Part shown: positions 26,587 to 35,416 of the stretch, in pieces | How the letters are laid out: the number at the start of each line of letters is the position of its first letter | Position numbering within the stretch: the first letter of the stretch is position 1 | Source: an uncultured Schlesneria sp. | GTDB taxonomy: Bacteria > Planctomycetota > Planctomycetia > Planctomycetales > Planctomycetaceae | DNA length: 64,000 bases | Direction of reading: 5' to 3' | NCBI GenBank assembly: GCA_903871875.1 | Contig: CAIQIR010000137.1 | Span: forward strand, 1 to 64,000 | Translations under genes and position numbers: made by a program | Notes under the pieces: model-generated | The model's database searches: none | The model's input: only the letters and a program-made list of their open reading frames with translations | What the model was told of the DNA's origin: nothing

Positions 26587-27522
26587 ATGTCTGATCACGG
26601 TATTTTATTACCGCAGGTGACTGCCCCAGGCAAATTGCCTCCGATTTGGTGCAAGACCACCTTGTGGGCCGCCATCTTATTCGCCAGTGGGATCCTGGAA
26701 CGTCCGGCTTTCTCGGGCGACGTCAAACCGCCAGCGTCCCTATCCAATGAGGAACGAGCGGTGCGCATGGTCCCCGCCAAGATCGCGGCCACGTATCGCG
26801 GTGGTGAACTGGTCGAATTCCGGATCAGCAATCGGATGGCCTATGTGGTCAAGCCAACTCAGTCGATCGATACTCAAAAGCGATGGCTGTGGGAATTCCC
26901 CTTCTGGTTGGGAGTCAACGATGGGTTTGGAAATTTGCAACATCGTAACTATCTCGAACAGGCCTTAGCAGCCGGCTTTCACATTGCCGGCGTGGATGTG
27001 GGCCCGTCTTGTGGAAGCCCGGCCGCGGCGGCTATCTGCCAGGCCTTCTACGAGCGGGCCGTCGCCGATTTCGGTCTGAATAAACGAGCCCGCATCATGG
27101 GACAAAGTCACGGCGGCCTGATCGCCTACGGCTGGGCCTTTCGCTATCCGAAATGCGTGGACCGCATTGCAGGAATTTGTCCCGCAACTGATTTCCTCAG
27201 TTGGCCCACGCTGCCGAATGTCATCAATTTTCCTGCCAAAGGATTGGATTACGGCCTGACACAAGCAGAACTGGCCCAGCGCATTTCCGAATTCAATCCG
27301 ATCGACAATCTGGCGCCACTTGCCAAGGCCGGAGTGAAGATTCTGCACCTGCACGGTGACAAAGACGAACTGGTGCCGATGAGTGCGAATTCCACGGAAT
27401 TGGCACGGCGCTATCACGAACTGGGTGGCTCGGCCGAAATTGTAGTGATCGAAGGTTTGGGACACGGTGGCAAGGAACTTTACGAATCGAAACCGTTCCT
27501 GCAATTCTTGTTGGCCGAATGA
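26587..27522 (+). CDS. Secreted alpha/beta-hydrolase
   Basis: A 311-aa protein with a signal-type hydrophobic segment (TTLWAAILFASGILERPAFS) and an alpha/beta-hydrolase fold. Likely triad: Ser in GQSHGG (RIMGQSHGGLIAYGWAF), Asp in LHGDKDELVP and His in IEGLGHGGKELYE. The region AGVDVGPSCGSPAAAAICQA precedes the nucleophile elbow. ATG 26587 with GGAGCAGGA upstream is preferred; the frame is open from 26146 but that part is not protein-like. The oligopeptidase/esterase type is plausible, substrate unknown. Confidence 0.8.
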   Translation: MSDHGILLPQVTAPGKLPPIWCKTTLWAAILFASGILERPAFSGDVKPPASLSNEERAVRMVPAKIAATYRGGELVEFRISNRMAYVVKPTQSIDTQKRWLWEFPFWLGVNDGFGNLQHRNYLEQALAAGFHIAGVDVGPSCGSPAAAAICQAFYERAVADFGLNKRARIMGQSHGGLIAYGWAFRYPKCVDRIAGICPATDFLSWPTLPNVINFPAKGLDYGLTQAELAQRISEFNPIDNLAPLAKAGVKILHLHGDKDELVPMSANSTELARRYHELGGSAEIVVIEGLGHGGKELYESKPFLQFLLAE

Positions 27523-27592
27523 GCCTGATCCATTTTTGGGCCGGATGATGACGAACAATTGGCCACGCAGCGCAGGCTCGCTGCCGCAGGGG

Positions 27593-28684
27593 TTACTTCA
27601 ACTGCACCTTCAACCATTCGTAGGCTTCGTTTCGCTGCGCGATGGGAAATTCATGGGGAGCGTCAGGTGTCACGAGCTTCAGCCGATCTTGCGCATCAAA
27701 CAGCGAAAAAACAGCCTCGGCTTTGGCAAAGGCTTTACGAACACCGGCGAGATCGAAATTGCTGTCGTGAATCGGTGAGTTCGAATAAAAGCTACGCGGA
27801 GCAAGACCTCCCAGAATCTCGTAGAAATCAAATGGAACCTGGTCTGGATCATTGTGATAGACGTCGCGAATACGAGGCATATATCGGTCGCTCGTCCAGC
27901 CAGCGAGTTTTCCCTGATAATAATCATGAAACGGCGTAAATCCGCAACTCGACACGACCGCCTTCAGGCGTTCGTCAAACAACGCAGTAAATAGCGAATT
28001 ATGCCCGCCCAATGAATGACCAATTACGCCGATCCGCGTTCGATCGACTTGGGGTAATGATTCCAGCAAGTCTATGGCGCGCATGTTGTTCCAGATCGCT
28101 TTCATCGAACCACTGGCATAGTGTGTGCCTTGTTTTTTGAAATCGTATTTGTATTCGCCGAACGAGGGATAATCGGGGACCAGACAGACAAAGCCTCGCT
28201 CAGCCAATTCGTGTGCGTAGGCCAACTGCGTCAGACCGCCCAATCCCGCCGGCTCGTCTTTGCCGACATTATTCGTCTGATGCAGGCATAATATGGCCGC
28301 AGCGGTACCTCCCGCGGGCAATCCGCGAGGAATTAAGAGCCAGGCAGGCACACGATCGCCCGGTTCCGGAGTAAACGTCACTTTCCGTCGGACATACTTG
28401 TCACTGACCTCTTCCGGCCCGTTTTGGACCTCGAGAGGAACTCGTTGACTGGCCCCGGGAACGGGTCCCATCACCAATTGCATGTTCGCTCGGATCTGCT
28501 CGAGACGGATCGCCCAATCGGCCTTCGATTTGACAGGCCGTTCGTTGCCTTGTAAATCACGGACCACCATCAGGTTGGAATGATCGGGATAAGGGACGGC
28601 ATCCGCCGCAAAGCAATCCGCCAGCATCAGCGTCATCGGACACAACAGCAGGCAATGCAATCCGGCCCGCAACGATCCACGCAT
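27593..28684 (-). CDS. Secreted dienelactone-hydrolase/acetyl-xylan-esterase-like protein
   Basis: A 363-aa exported alpha/beta-hydrolase (signal segment LHCLLLCPMTLMLADCFA). Nucleophile Ser in GVIGHSLGGHNSLFT; oxyanion region AAILCLHQTNN; lid sequence GLGGLTQLAYAHELAERGFV; catalytic His near DAPHEFPIAQRNEAYEW. The acid is probably in LFDAQDRLKLV. This set fits the planctomycete-rich group of secreted esterases near dienelactone hydrolase and acetyl xylan esterase. It converges on the preceding hydrolase gene; substrate unknown, probably an ester on plant- or algal-type material. Confidence 0.8.
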   Translation of the reverse strand: MRGSLRAGLHCLLLCPMTLMLADCFAADAVPYPDHSNLMVVRDLQGNERPVKSKADWAIRLEQIRANMQLVMGPVPGASQRVPLEVQNGPEEVSDKYVRRKVTFTPEPGDRVPAWLLIPRGLPAGGTAAAILCLHQTNNVGKDEPAGLGGLTQLAYAHELAERGFVCLVPDYPSFGEYKYDFKKQGTHYASGSMKAIWNNMRAIDLLESLPQVDRTRIGVIGHSLGGHNSLFTALFDERLKAVVSSCGFTPFHDYYQGKLAGWTSDRYMPRIRDVYHNDPDQVPFDFYEILGGLAPRSFYSNSPIHDSNFDLAGVRKAFAKAEAVFSLFDAQDRLKLVTPDAPHEFPIAQRNEAYEWLKVQLK

Positions 28685-28823
28685 GATAACCCTTCACACA
28701 GGTGATTCTTCGGAAAAGAGAACTTTGGTCCGATGGCTGCAGCCAATGCTACTCGCCTCATCTTCGCGGTCCAACTCAGCCAATCTAACGGCGCGGGTTT
28801 TGTATTTCACGGATTGCGTCAAT

Positions 28824-29222
28824 TCACAACGAGCAAAGCTCGACGAGGTGTCCGTCAGGATCATTGACGAAAAGTTGGATCGCACCATCGGGACGCTGCT
28901 TCGGCGGCGAGACGAACGGCAGGCCGACCTCTTCGATCCGTTTCGCTGCGGCGTGACAATCGTCGACCAGAAACGCGAAATGATGACCGCGCGAGTTCGC
29001 ACAGGCGCCCGAGCCCGCGGGGCCCGACCCCTCGAATTCCAGAATCGTGTGTATCAATGTCGGCCCCGCCTGAAACCATTGTCCAGCAAACGTAAAACCT
29101 GGACGAGGAACTTCTTCCATGCCCAGGATGTCAACGTAGAATCGCCGGGTCGCAGCGAGATCTTTGACGACGATTGTGACGTGATCGAGCGATTTAACGC
29201 GAATGGATGGCGCAGGACTCAC
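28824..29222 (-). CDS. VOC (glyoxalase/bleomycin-resistance) family protein
   Basis: A 132-aa protein with two vicinal-oxygen-chelate beta-alpha-beta-beta-beta units: SLDHVTIVVKDLAATRRFYV with DILGMEEVPRPGFTF, then RGHHFAFLVDDCHAAAKRIE with FVNDPDGHLVELCSL. Metal ligands are plausibly the His of LDHVTIV, the His of RGHHFAF and the Glu of HLVEL. This family includes glyoxalase I, dioxygenases and resistance proteins; the exact reaction cannot be told. Confidence 0.85.
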   Translation of the reverse strand: MSPAPSIRVKSLDHVTIVVKDLAATRRFYVDILGMEEVPRPGFTFAGQWFQAGPTLIHTILEFEGSGPAGSGACANSRGHHFAFLVDDCHAAAKRIEEVGLPFVSPPKQRPDGAIQLFVNDPDGHLVELCSL

Positions 29223-29359
29223 AATGGGATTCTCGGCTGGCCTGATGAAGAAGGTAGAGGACCAATGATCGAATTGTTGGATGGTGACAGGGAATTTGTC
29301 AAAGCTGCTCTTGGATTAAGCGAATGATGGTGACCACCAGAAATAACCGCTTCTCCGAT

Positions 29360-29956
29360 TCACGACCGACCGCGCGAGACCTCGGCATGGCGGAAGCAGT
29401 CCACCAGATGATCGTTCACCATGCCGACGGCTTGCATGAAGGCATAGCAAATCGTGCTGCCGACAAATTTAAAGCCACGCTGTTTCAGGCTTTTGCTCAT
29501 CGCGTCGGATTCGGGTGTGCTCGCCGGAACTTCGCTCAGTGACCGCCATCGATTTTGTTTCGACCGGCCTTCAACAAAACTCCAGATGTACTGGTCGAAG
29601 CTCCCGAACTCATCTTGCACGCTCAGAAACACTTTGGCGTTCTGAATGACGCTGGCAATCTTCAGTCGGTTTCGAACAATTCCCGGATTCGATAGCAACT
29701 CGGCCTGCTTCTTTTCCCCGTACCGGGCGAGAACCTGAGGTTCAAACTGATCGAAAGCCAAACGGTAGTTGTCGCGCTTCTTCAAAATGGTTTCCCAACT
29801 AAGCCCGGCCTGCGCGCCTTCGAGGATCAAAAACTCGAACAGCTTACGGTCATCATGAATGGGCACGCCCCATTCGCTGTCGTGATACTGCAGATTGGGC
29901 TCGGCTTTGGCCCATGGGCAACGGTAGATTTCGGTCGTTGGACGTCGTTTCGGCAT
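29360..29956 (-). CDS. tag: DNA-3-methyladenine glycosylase I
   Basis: Base-excision enzyme that removes 3-methyladenine from alkylated DNA. The 198-aa product has the Tag signature RCPWAKAEPNLQYHDSEWGV, then FEFLILEGAQAGLSWETIL with KKRDNYRLAF, and SNPGIVRNRLKIASVIQNAK. The Zn ligands of the family are present: Cys and His near the N-terminus (CPW, YHD) and the late pair in NDHLVDCFRH. ATG 29956 is preceded by GGAAG at 5-6 bases, which is why the frame's earlier start at 30001 is not used. Confidence 0.93.
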   Translation of the reverse strand: MPKRRPTTEIYRCPWAKAEPNLQYHDSEWGVPIHDDRKLFEFLILEGAQAGLSWETILKKRDNYRLAFDQFEPQVLARYGEKKQAELLSNPGIVRNRLKIASVIQNAKVFLSVQDEFGSFDQYIWSFVEGRSKQNRWRSLSEVPASTPESDAMSKSLKQRGFKFVGSTICYAFMQAVGMVNDHLVDCFRHAEVSRGRS

Positions 29957-30117
29957 CAGTTTCTTCCATTTTTGGATCAGGCAAATCCGGCCTACTGGCA
30001 AATCGCGATCGGCCGATCATGCGGCCGAGTCATCAGCTCAAGATCACCGTCAGTTAGCACTGTCATGGCCAACAGAAATCTATCAAGTAGTCGCCCGAAA
30101 AACTCGGCCGAAATCAG

Positions 30118-30151
30118 TTGACTCGCAATTAGTTTACATGTAATGTATTAT
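30118..30151 (+). promoter_or_regulatory. marR promoter with palindromic operator
   Basis: TTGACT (30118-30123), a 17-base spacer and TAATGT (30141-30146) form a vegetative-type promoter ahead of marR. The perfect palindrome TTACATGTAA (30134-30143) covers the end of the spacer and the first bases of the -10 box. The same palindrome in the same position lies before the pirin operon, so it is the predicted site of the MarR protein itself (autorepression). Confidence 0.7.
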
Positions 30152-30166
30152 CATGAAAGGTAAGCG

Positions 30167-30658
30167 GTGACCACCATGACGACCCATCAATTGCAACGTG
30201 AGCTGAAGAAGAAACATCCGTTCGAATCGCTTGAGCAAGAGGTCGACCTGAATATCGTGCGGACGAGCGACCAGTTTCAAAATCGGTTCGGCAAGCTGTT
30301 CCGCCAGTACGGCCTGACATCGTCACAGTACAATGTCTTGCGGATTTTGCGGGGCGAAGGCAAGCCGATGCCCAGTCTCGAAATCTCTAGCCGAATGATT
30401 CAAGTTGTACCGGCGATGACAGGGCTGATCGACCGTCTCGAAAAGCAGGGACTTGTCCGACGGCATCGCTGTACGGAAGATCGACGGGTGATTTTCATCG
30501 AGATTACGGAAGCCGGCGGAGACATGCTTCAACAACTGGACGAACCCGTGCTCGAATTACATCGTAGCCTGGTCGGACACTTGACCCGGACTGAGCTGAA
30601 GGACTTGAATCGACTGCTGGAAAAATGCCGTCAAAGCATCCAGAACGATGCAACTTGA
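30167..30658 (+). CDS. MarR-family transcriptional regulator
   Basis: A 163-aa winged-helix regulator. The core is LFRQYGLTSSQYNVLRILRG, GKPMPSLEISSRMIQVVPAM (recognition helix), TGLIDRLEKQGLVRRHRCTE and the wing DRRVIFIEITEAG, with dimerisation helices at both ends. AAAGG lies 6 bases ahead of GTG 30167 and 15 ahead of ATG 30176, so the GTG start is slightly favoured. It is followed by pirin, DoxX and Old Yellow Enzyme genes whose promoter shares its operator. By analogy with MarR proteins that control quinone and electrophile detoxification it probably senses such compounds. No conserved redox Cys is present; the only Cys residues are in RRHRCTEDRR and LLEKCRQ. Confidence 0.88.
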   Translation: MTTMTTHQLQRELKKKHPFESLEQEVDLNIVRTSDQFQNRFGKLFRQYGLTSSQYNVLRILRGEGKPMPSLEISSRMIQVVPAMTGLIDRLEKQGLVRRHRCTEDRRVIFIEITEAGGDMLQQLDEPVLELHRSLVGHLTRTELKDLNRLLEKCRQSIQNDAT

Positions 30659-30688
30659 GGGGATTTTCCTTTTTTTTAGAAAAATAGA

Positions 30689-30701
30689 TTACATGTAAGA
30701 T
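30689..30701 (+). promoter_or_regulatory. Operator and -10 box of the pirin-doxX-OYE operon
   Basis: The palindrome TTACATGTAA (30689-30698) is identical to the one before marR and again overlaps the -10 box by its last bases (TAAGAT, 30696-30701). Outside the core the two sites also share AG before it and TATT two bases after it. The -35 region is a run of T with no good match. This predicts co-repression of the downstream genes by the MarR protein. Confidence 0.7.
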
Positions 30702-30789
30702 ATTGATGCGACAGCAGTATTCATTCACAGGAGGGCTCGTCGGCCCTCCAACACACCGCCGGATGGTGGAAAAGAAAGGAACGATCATC

Positions 30790-31488
30790 ATGATGCAGAT
30801 TCGCAAGGCTAACGAACGGGGACATGCCGATCACGGCTGGCTGAATGCCTACCACACCTTCTCGTTTTCATCGTACCGCGACCCGCGATACATGGGCTTC
30901 CGGTCGCTGCGCGTGATGAACGAAGACAGGGTGGCGCCAGGCCAAGGATTCGGAACACATCCGCACCAAGACATGGAAATCGTGACCTATGTGCTCGAAG
31001 GAGCTCTGGAGCACAAAGATTCCATGGGAAACGGCGAAGTGTTGCGGCCAGGCGAGTTCCAGCGGATGTCCGCGGGAACAGGCATCACCCACAGTGAGTT
31101 CAATCCGTCGGAAAGTGAATCTGTTCATCTCTATCAGATCTGGTTGTATCCCGATCGAAAGGGACTGGATCCCAGCTATGAACAAAAACGGTTCACTGAA
31201 GCGGAACAACGAGATCAATTGCGGCTGGTGGCTTCGCCGACAGCAGAAAACGGTTCGCTACTGATCCATCAAGACGCGAGGATTTTCCTTTCGCAAATCA
31301 CGAAAGGAAGACAAGTCGTCCATGAAACAGTTCCAGGCCGTCATGCATGGTTACAGGTTTTGAGGGGTTCGGTCCTGCTGAACGGAGTCGATCTGCAAAC
31401 CAGCGATGGTGCAGCCGTCAGCGACGAAACCCGATTGACCATCCAGGCCACGAGTGATGCCGAGATCATGCTGTTTGATCTGGCCTAA
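30790..31488 (+). CDS. Pirin-family protein (putative quercetin 2,3-dioxygenase)
   Basis: A 232-aa bicupin. The N-terminal cupin has the metal site of pirins: FGTHPHQDMEIVTYVLEGAL (two His), EHKDSMGN, then MSAGTGITHSEFNPSESESV (His, Glu). It opens ANERGHADHGWLNAYHTFSF, the YhhW-type signature. The start could be 30790 or 30793, with AAAGGA about 8 bases upstream. First gene of a MarR-controlled operon with doxX and an OYE reductase. Members of this type can cleave flavonols, but the true substrate is unknown. Confidence 0.88.
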   Translation: MMQIRKANERGHADHGWLNAYHTFSFSSYRDPRYMGFRSLRVMNEDRVAPGQGFGTHPHQDMEIVTYVLEGALEHKDSMGNGEVLRPGEFQRMSAGTGITHSEFNPSESESVHLYQIWLYPDRKGLDPSYEQKRFTEAEQRDQLRLVASPTAENGSLLIHQDARIFLSQITKGRQVVHETVPGRHAWLQVLRGSVLLNGVDLQTSDGAAVSDETRLTIQATSDAEIMLFDLA

Positions 31489-31588
31489 GGCATCTGTCCC
31501 AGGTGGATCTGGTGACCGGAAGGTCACTCGATCCACCCCTTGTCCAGCATCTCATCCAATTCAACATCGATCAGAAAGAGAGTTAATC

Positions 31589-32011
31589 ATGCCGAATTTA
31601 ATCCAAGGGCTGGCCAGCGTCGCGGGCCGAGTGATGATCGCCACGATTTTTTTGCTGAGTGCCGTCGGCAATAAGATCCCGAAATTCAACCAGGTTGCCA
31701 ATTACATGGCATCTGAAGGTGTGCCTCAACCGCAATTCATGCTGGTGGGCGCGATTGTATTTCTGATCGTCGGCAGCGTGTCGATCGTTCTGGGCTACAA
31801 AGCCCGCATCGGCGCCAGTTTGCTACTGGTTTTTCTGGTACTAGCGACCTATTACTTCCATGCCTTCTGGAAATTCGAAGGCCCCGAACAGCAACAACAA
31901 ATGATTCAATTCATGAAGAATCTTTCAATGATGGGAACGATGGTCTTCGTGATTGCGAACGGGTCTGGAGCGATGAGTTTGGACGCTCGCCGAGTGACAA
32001 CGGCCGCATGA
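31589..32011 (+). CDS. DoxX-family membrane protein
   Basis: A 140-aa inner-membrane protein with four hydrophobic segments (about 12-27, 51-69, 76-92, 112-127) and the family start VAGRVMIATIFLLSAVGNKI. ATG 31589 has AAAGAGAG upstream; it lies about 100 bp after the pirin gene and 43 bp before the OYE gene. DoxX proteins are linked to thiol and quinone redox balance in several bacteria, consistent with this operon. Confidence 0.85.
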   Translation: MPNLIQGLASVAGRVMIATIFLLSAVGNKIPKFNQVANYMASEGVPQPQFMLVGAIVFLIVGSVSIVLGYKARIGASLLLVFLVLATYYFHAFWKFEGPEQQQQMIQFMKNLSMMGTMVFVIANGSGAMSLDARRVTTAA

Positions 32012-32054
32012 ACAATCCCATTCCGATAATTCGATCGATCTGAAAGGATCACTT

Positions 32055-33155
32055 ATGACCGCCCAAAGTCTGTTGACATCGTTCACGATGCAGGATTTGG
32101 TTCTTCGCAATCGCGTCGTCATGGCCCCCATGACGCGCTCACGTGCGGGAACACAGCGACTGCCAAATGACGTCATGGCTCGCTATTACGCCCAACGCAG
32201 TTCTGCAGGCTTGATCATTACCGAGGCGACGACGATTTCGGAAGAAGCCAACGGTTGGAATGAATCTCCGGGAATCTACACCGACGCGATGACAACCGCC
32301 TGGAAGCGGGTCGTTAACGCCGTGCATGAGCAAGGAGGATTGATCTTCCTTCAACTCTGGCACATGGGGCGTTCTTCCCACAGCAGTTTTCACCAGGGCA
32401 AGCTGCCGGTGGCTCCCTCCGCGATTAAGCTCAACGGGGACACCATTCACACTCCGACCGGCAAGCAACCGTACGAGGTGCCCCGTGCACTCGAGACCAC
32501 TGAAATTCCCCGCGTGGTTCGTGATTATCAACTCGCTGCCGAACGAGCCAATAGCGCCGGATTTGACGGCGTCGAAATCCATGGCGCCAATGGCTACCTG
32601 ATTGACGAATTTCTGCAGTCCAAGACCAATCACCGGCAGGACCAATATGGTGGCAGTGTCGAGAATCGCTTCCGATTCCTCCAAGAGGTTGTCGAGGCCG
32701 TGACGTCGGTCTGGCCTGCCTACCGAGTCGGTGTGCGGTTGTCGCCCAACGGAGTATTCAACGATATGGGCTCACCCGATTTCCGCGAGCAGTTCACTTA
32801 CACGGCCCAGCAACTCGACCAATATGGTCTGGCCTATCTTCATGTGATGGACGGGTTGGCTTTCGGATTCCACAATCTGGGCGAACCGATGACGTTGGCC
32901 GATTTTCGTCAGGTTTTTCGTGGGCCTCTGATCGGTAATTGCGGGTACTCGCAAGAAACCGCCGAGAGTGCGATTGCCGAAGGACATGCCGATTTGATCG
33001 CGTTTGGCCGGCCCTTTATCAGCAATCCTGATCTTGTGGAACGATTCAAACATGGCTGGCCGCTGACGGACATCGCACCGATGTCAGACTGGTACTCGCC
33101 CAGCGGCGAGAAAGGCTATACGGACTTTCACAGTTACTCGGCCCAAAAGGCCTGA
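32055..33155 (+). CDS. nemA: Old Yellow Enzyme family ene-reductase (NemA-like)
   Basis: An FMN enzyme reducing activated C=C bonds with NAD(P)H. The 366-aa product has RNRVVMAPMTRSRAG, LIFLQLWHMGRSSHSS, then ANSAGFDGVEIHGANGYLID with FLQSKTNHRQDQYGGSVENR, the hallmark of the group, and LIAFGRPFISNPDLVERF at the end. The substrate-binding His/Asn pair (EIHGANGYL) and the Tyr of DQYGGS are present. Last gene of the MarR-controlled operon and followed by a strong terminator; likely role is detoxifying quinones, enones or nitro compounds. Confidence 0.93.
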   Translation: MTAQSLLTSFTMQDLVLRNRVVMAPMTRSRAGTQRLPNDVMARYYAQRSSAGLIITEATTISEEANGWNESPGIYTDAMTTAWKRVVNAVHEQGGLIFLQLWHMGRSSHSSFHQGKLPVAPSAIKLNGDTIHTPTGKQPYEVPRALETTEIPRVVRDYQLAAERANSAGFDGVEIHGANGYLIDEFLQSKTNHRQDQYGGSVENRFRFLQEVVEAVTSVWPAYRVGVRLSPNGVFNDMGSPDFREQFTYTAQQLDQYGLAYLHVMDGLAFGFHNLGEPMTLADFRQVFRGPLIGNCGYSQETAESAIAEGHADLIAFGRPFISNPDLVERFKHGWPLTDIAPMSDWYSPSGEKGYTDFHSYSAQKA

Positions 33156-33187
33156 GCGTTCACCGTGAATCGTCCATCAAGACAAAC

Positions 33188-33230
33188 GAGGCGGAGACCA
33201 CTTTCTGCGGTCTCCGCCTCATTTCATTTT
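33188..33230 (+). terminator. Rho-independent terminator after the OYE operon
   Basis: GAGGCGGAGACC (33188-33199) pairs perfectly with GGTCTCCGCCTC (33209-33220) around a 9-base loop, followed by ATTTCATTTT. It ends the MarR-regulated operon and sits at the tail of the convergent serine hydrolase gene. Confidence 0.88.
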
Positions 33231-34398
33231 ACTTCGACGAAACCAACCGACGCGCGGAGTCGATAAAAGCGCCTTGCGCCCGATCCCCATCCTGCGGGAA
33301 TCCGGCGTGCTGAACCAGCCAAACTGTCACCAGTTCGTGTTTGTAGTCGACGGTCATGTTCGTACTGAGTGCTCCGCCATGGCCCAACCACCCGTCGCCG
33401 ACGCTCCAACCCAGGCCATAACTGTCCTTGATCCATTCGCCAGTTTGACGCGTCGACATCTCCTTAATCGCCTTTTCAGACAGATACCGTTTGCCACGAA
33501 ATTCTCCGTTATTGAGAATCATCTGGCAGAACAGTCCCATATCGGTCGCCGTCGAAAACAGTCCACCCGCAGGCATGGGACCGCGTTGCCGATTGCTCAA
33601 GGGGTACTGCAGCTGACTGATTTTGATTTCTTGCAATCCCGTTTTGTCGGGCGTTGGTGAATAGGCTTTGACGACTCGCGTCGACTGTTCGTCGTTGGGC
33701 CAGAACGTAGTGTCTTTCATGCCGAGCGGATCAAAAAATCGTGTCTGCAGAAAATCTTCGAACGATTGTTTCGCCACTACTTCAATGATGCGAGCAGCCG
33801 TATTGATCCCCGCGTTCGAATACTGATATTTCGTTCCGGGTTCAAACAGCAAGGGGGTCATCGCGTAACTGCGGACGGCCACTGCCAGGGGAAGCCCATC
33901 TAAAGTCGGCGTTTCCAGCGCCGATTGAAACGGCATGCCACTGGTGTGCCGCAGGATGTCTCGCACCGTGATGACTCGCGCGGGATGACGCAACACCTGA
34001 TGGTCATTGTCGTGCTGAGTCGTCAGCCACAACCCGCGAAATTCCGGCAAGTATTTCTCCACCGGATCATCAAGCTGAACCTTACCTTCGTCGACGACCA
34101 CCATCAACGCGGTACCCGTGACAGGCTTGCTCATCGAGGCGATCCAGAACAATCCATTGGCCGCAATGGGCACCTTTCCAGCGACGTCGGAATATCCCGC
34201 CGTTTCCACCGTCAACGTCTTGTCTCGATCGGCGACCAGCATGACGGCCCCCGCCAACGCACCGCGTTCGACGAACGGCAGCACATTCTTGTTCACCTGG
34301 ACCGATTGCTGCGCCAGGGCGGCTTGGCCCCATAGTGACCAGCCGATCAAAACGGTCCATAGGCGGTAATGTGCAAATAAAGAACTCAAACGCGACAT
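33229..34398 (-). CDS. Secreted serine hydrolase of the class C beta-lactamase fold
   Basis: A 389-aa exported protein (signal LWTVLIGWSLWGQAALAQ). It carries the three motifs of the family: S-x-x-K in WIASMSKPVTGTALM, Y-x-N in TKYQYSNAGINTAARI, and H-G-G in DGWLGHGGALSTNMTV, replacing the K-T-G of true beta-lactamases. Such proteins are mostly esterases or D-amino-peptidases, so an antibiotic-resistance role should not be assumed. ATG 34398 has GAGGAG at 8 bases. Confidence 0.87.
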   Translation of the reverse strand: MSRLSSLFAHYRLWTVLIGWSLWGQAALAQQSVQVNKNVLPFVERGALAGAVMLVADRDKTLTVETAGYSDVAGKVPIAANGLFWIASMSKPVTGTALMVVVDEGKVQLDDPVEKYLPEFRGLWLTTQHDNDHQVLRHPARVITVRDILRHTSGMPFQSALETPTLDGLPLAVAVRSYAMTPLLFEPGTKYQYSNAGINTAARIIEVVAKQSFEDFLQTRFFDPLGMKDTTFWPNDEQSTRVVKAYSPTPDKTGLQEIKISQLQYPLSNRQRGPMPAGGLFSTATDMGLFCQMILNNGEFRGKRYLSEKAIKEMSTRQTGEWIKDSYGLGWSVGDGWLGHGGALSTNMTVDYKHELVTVWLVQHAGFPQDGDRAQGAFIDSARRLVSSK

Positions 34399-34438
34399 CA
34401 AGCCGTCTCCTCAATTGTCTCTCGAGATATTGGTCGAC

Positions 34439-35044
34439 TCATTCGCCACGCTTGCCCTGGATAAACGCCATTACCTCGGCGCGGCTGGATTGATTGGTTT
34501 TGAACAGGCCACGAACGGCACTGGTAATTGTGATGCTGCCTGGTTTTCTTACTCCTCGAATGGTCATGCACGAGTGTGAGGCTTCGATCACAACGACCAC
34601 GCCTTTGGGGTCGAGTTCCTGTTGCAAGAGGTCCGCGACCTGATGCGTCATACGTTCCTGCACTTGCGGCCGATGCGAAACTTCTTCCACAACACGCGCC
34701 AGCTTCGATAACCCCACCACTTTGCCCCGAGGAAGATAGCCAACGTGGGCTGTGCCAATAAACGGCAAGAGGTGATGTTCACACATGCTGTTAAAAGAGA
34801 TATCGCGAACCAGAACAAGTTCGTCGTACTGTTCCACAAAGACTTTTTTCAGGTGTCGTCCTGGTTCAAGGTGCAGGCCCCTGAACAGTTCCGCATACAT
34901 GCGGGCCACTCGAGCGGGAGTTTCCAGCAGACCTTCGCGATCGGGGTCTTCGCCGACTGCGGCGAGAATTTCGCGAACCGCCCGCTCCATCCGCGGCAGA
35001 TCCACACCCATCGGAGTCGGAGCTTCCCTGGCGGCAGCGGACAT
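34439..35044 (-). CDS. folE: GTP cyclohydrolase I
   Basis: Zn enzyme converting GTP to 7,8-dihydroneopterin triphosphate, first step of folate (and pterin) synthesis. From ATG 35044 the product is 201 aa: [20 protein letters not shown], then [20 protein letters not shown] (Zn Cys and the two His), [20 protein letters not shown] and [19 protein letters not shown] (second Zn Cys), all canonical. The frame is open to 35212, but that extension is not conserved-looking. In an organism with tetrahydromethanopterin-type C1 chemistry the same product could also feed that cofactor; this is inference. Confidence 0.95.
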   Translation of the reverse strand: MSAAAREAPTPMGVDLPRMERAVREILAAVGEDPDREGLLETPARVARMYAELFRGLHLEPGRHLKKVFVEQYDELVLVRDISFNSMCEHHLLPFIGTAHVGYLPRGKVVGLSKLARVVEEVSHRPQVQERMTHQVADLLQQELDPKGVVVVIEASHSCMTIRGVRKPGSITITSAVRGLFKTNQSSRAEVMAFIQGKRGE

Positions 35045-35416
35045 CTCAGATGACGCCGAACCCTGGACACAGTCGTCATGATCGTCAGTCGAGTCTTTAC
35101 TCAAAATGAATTCCAACAGCTTAACAAAGGCCAACAAACTCTTGCGGCGATGACTTTGGTCACGACGGAAGCAGAGACCAAGAGTTTTATCCCGCAATCG
35201 GCATCCGTCCACACAAGTCAGGGACCACGCATTGTGGCCTTACTCGGTGACAGGATCGCCGGTCATTACATCCACTGGGCAAGCATGTTATGCATTTTCC
35301 GGGCAAATTGTCAGAATGGCGGCAAAAAAGGATTTTCCCGCTTGATTCGAAAATTCTGCGGAGCTAAGCTGACAGCCGCCGATTAGAGACATACCGTCTA
35401 CTGGCAGGAGTCCCTC
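35045..35416. other. Divergent intergenic region
   Basis: 372 bp between folE (minus) and the coiled-coil membrane protein gene (plus). No gene-like frame and no hairpin. GGCAGGAG precedes the downstream ATG at about 8 bases. Confidence 0.4.

Noticed and set aside
28683-29327. 214-codon plus-strand frame opposite the VOC gene
   Set aside because: It is the antisense shadow of the VOC gene, which has clear family motifs; the plus-strand translation has none.
33229-34398. Beta-lactamase resistance gene
   Set aside because: The third motif is HGG rather than KTG and there is no resistance context; an esterase or peptidase of the same fold is more likely.
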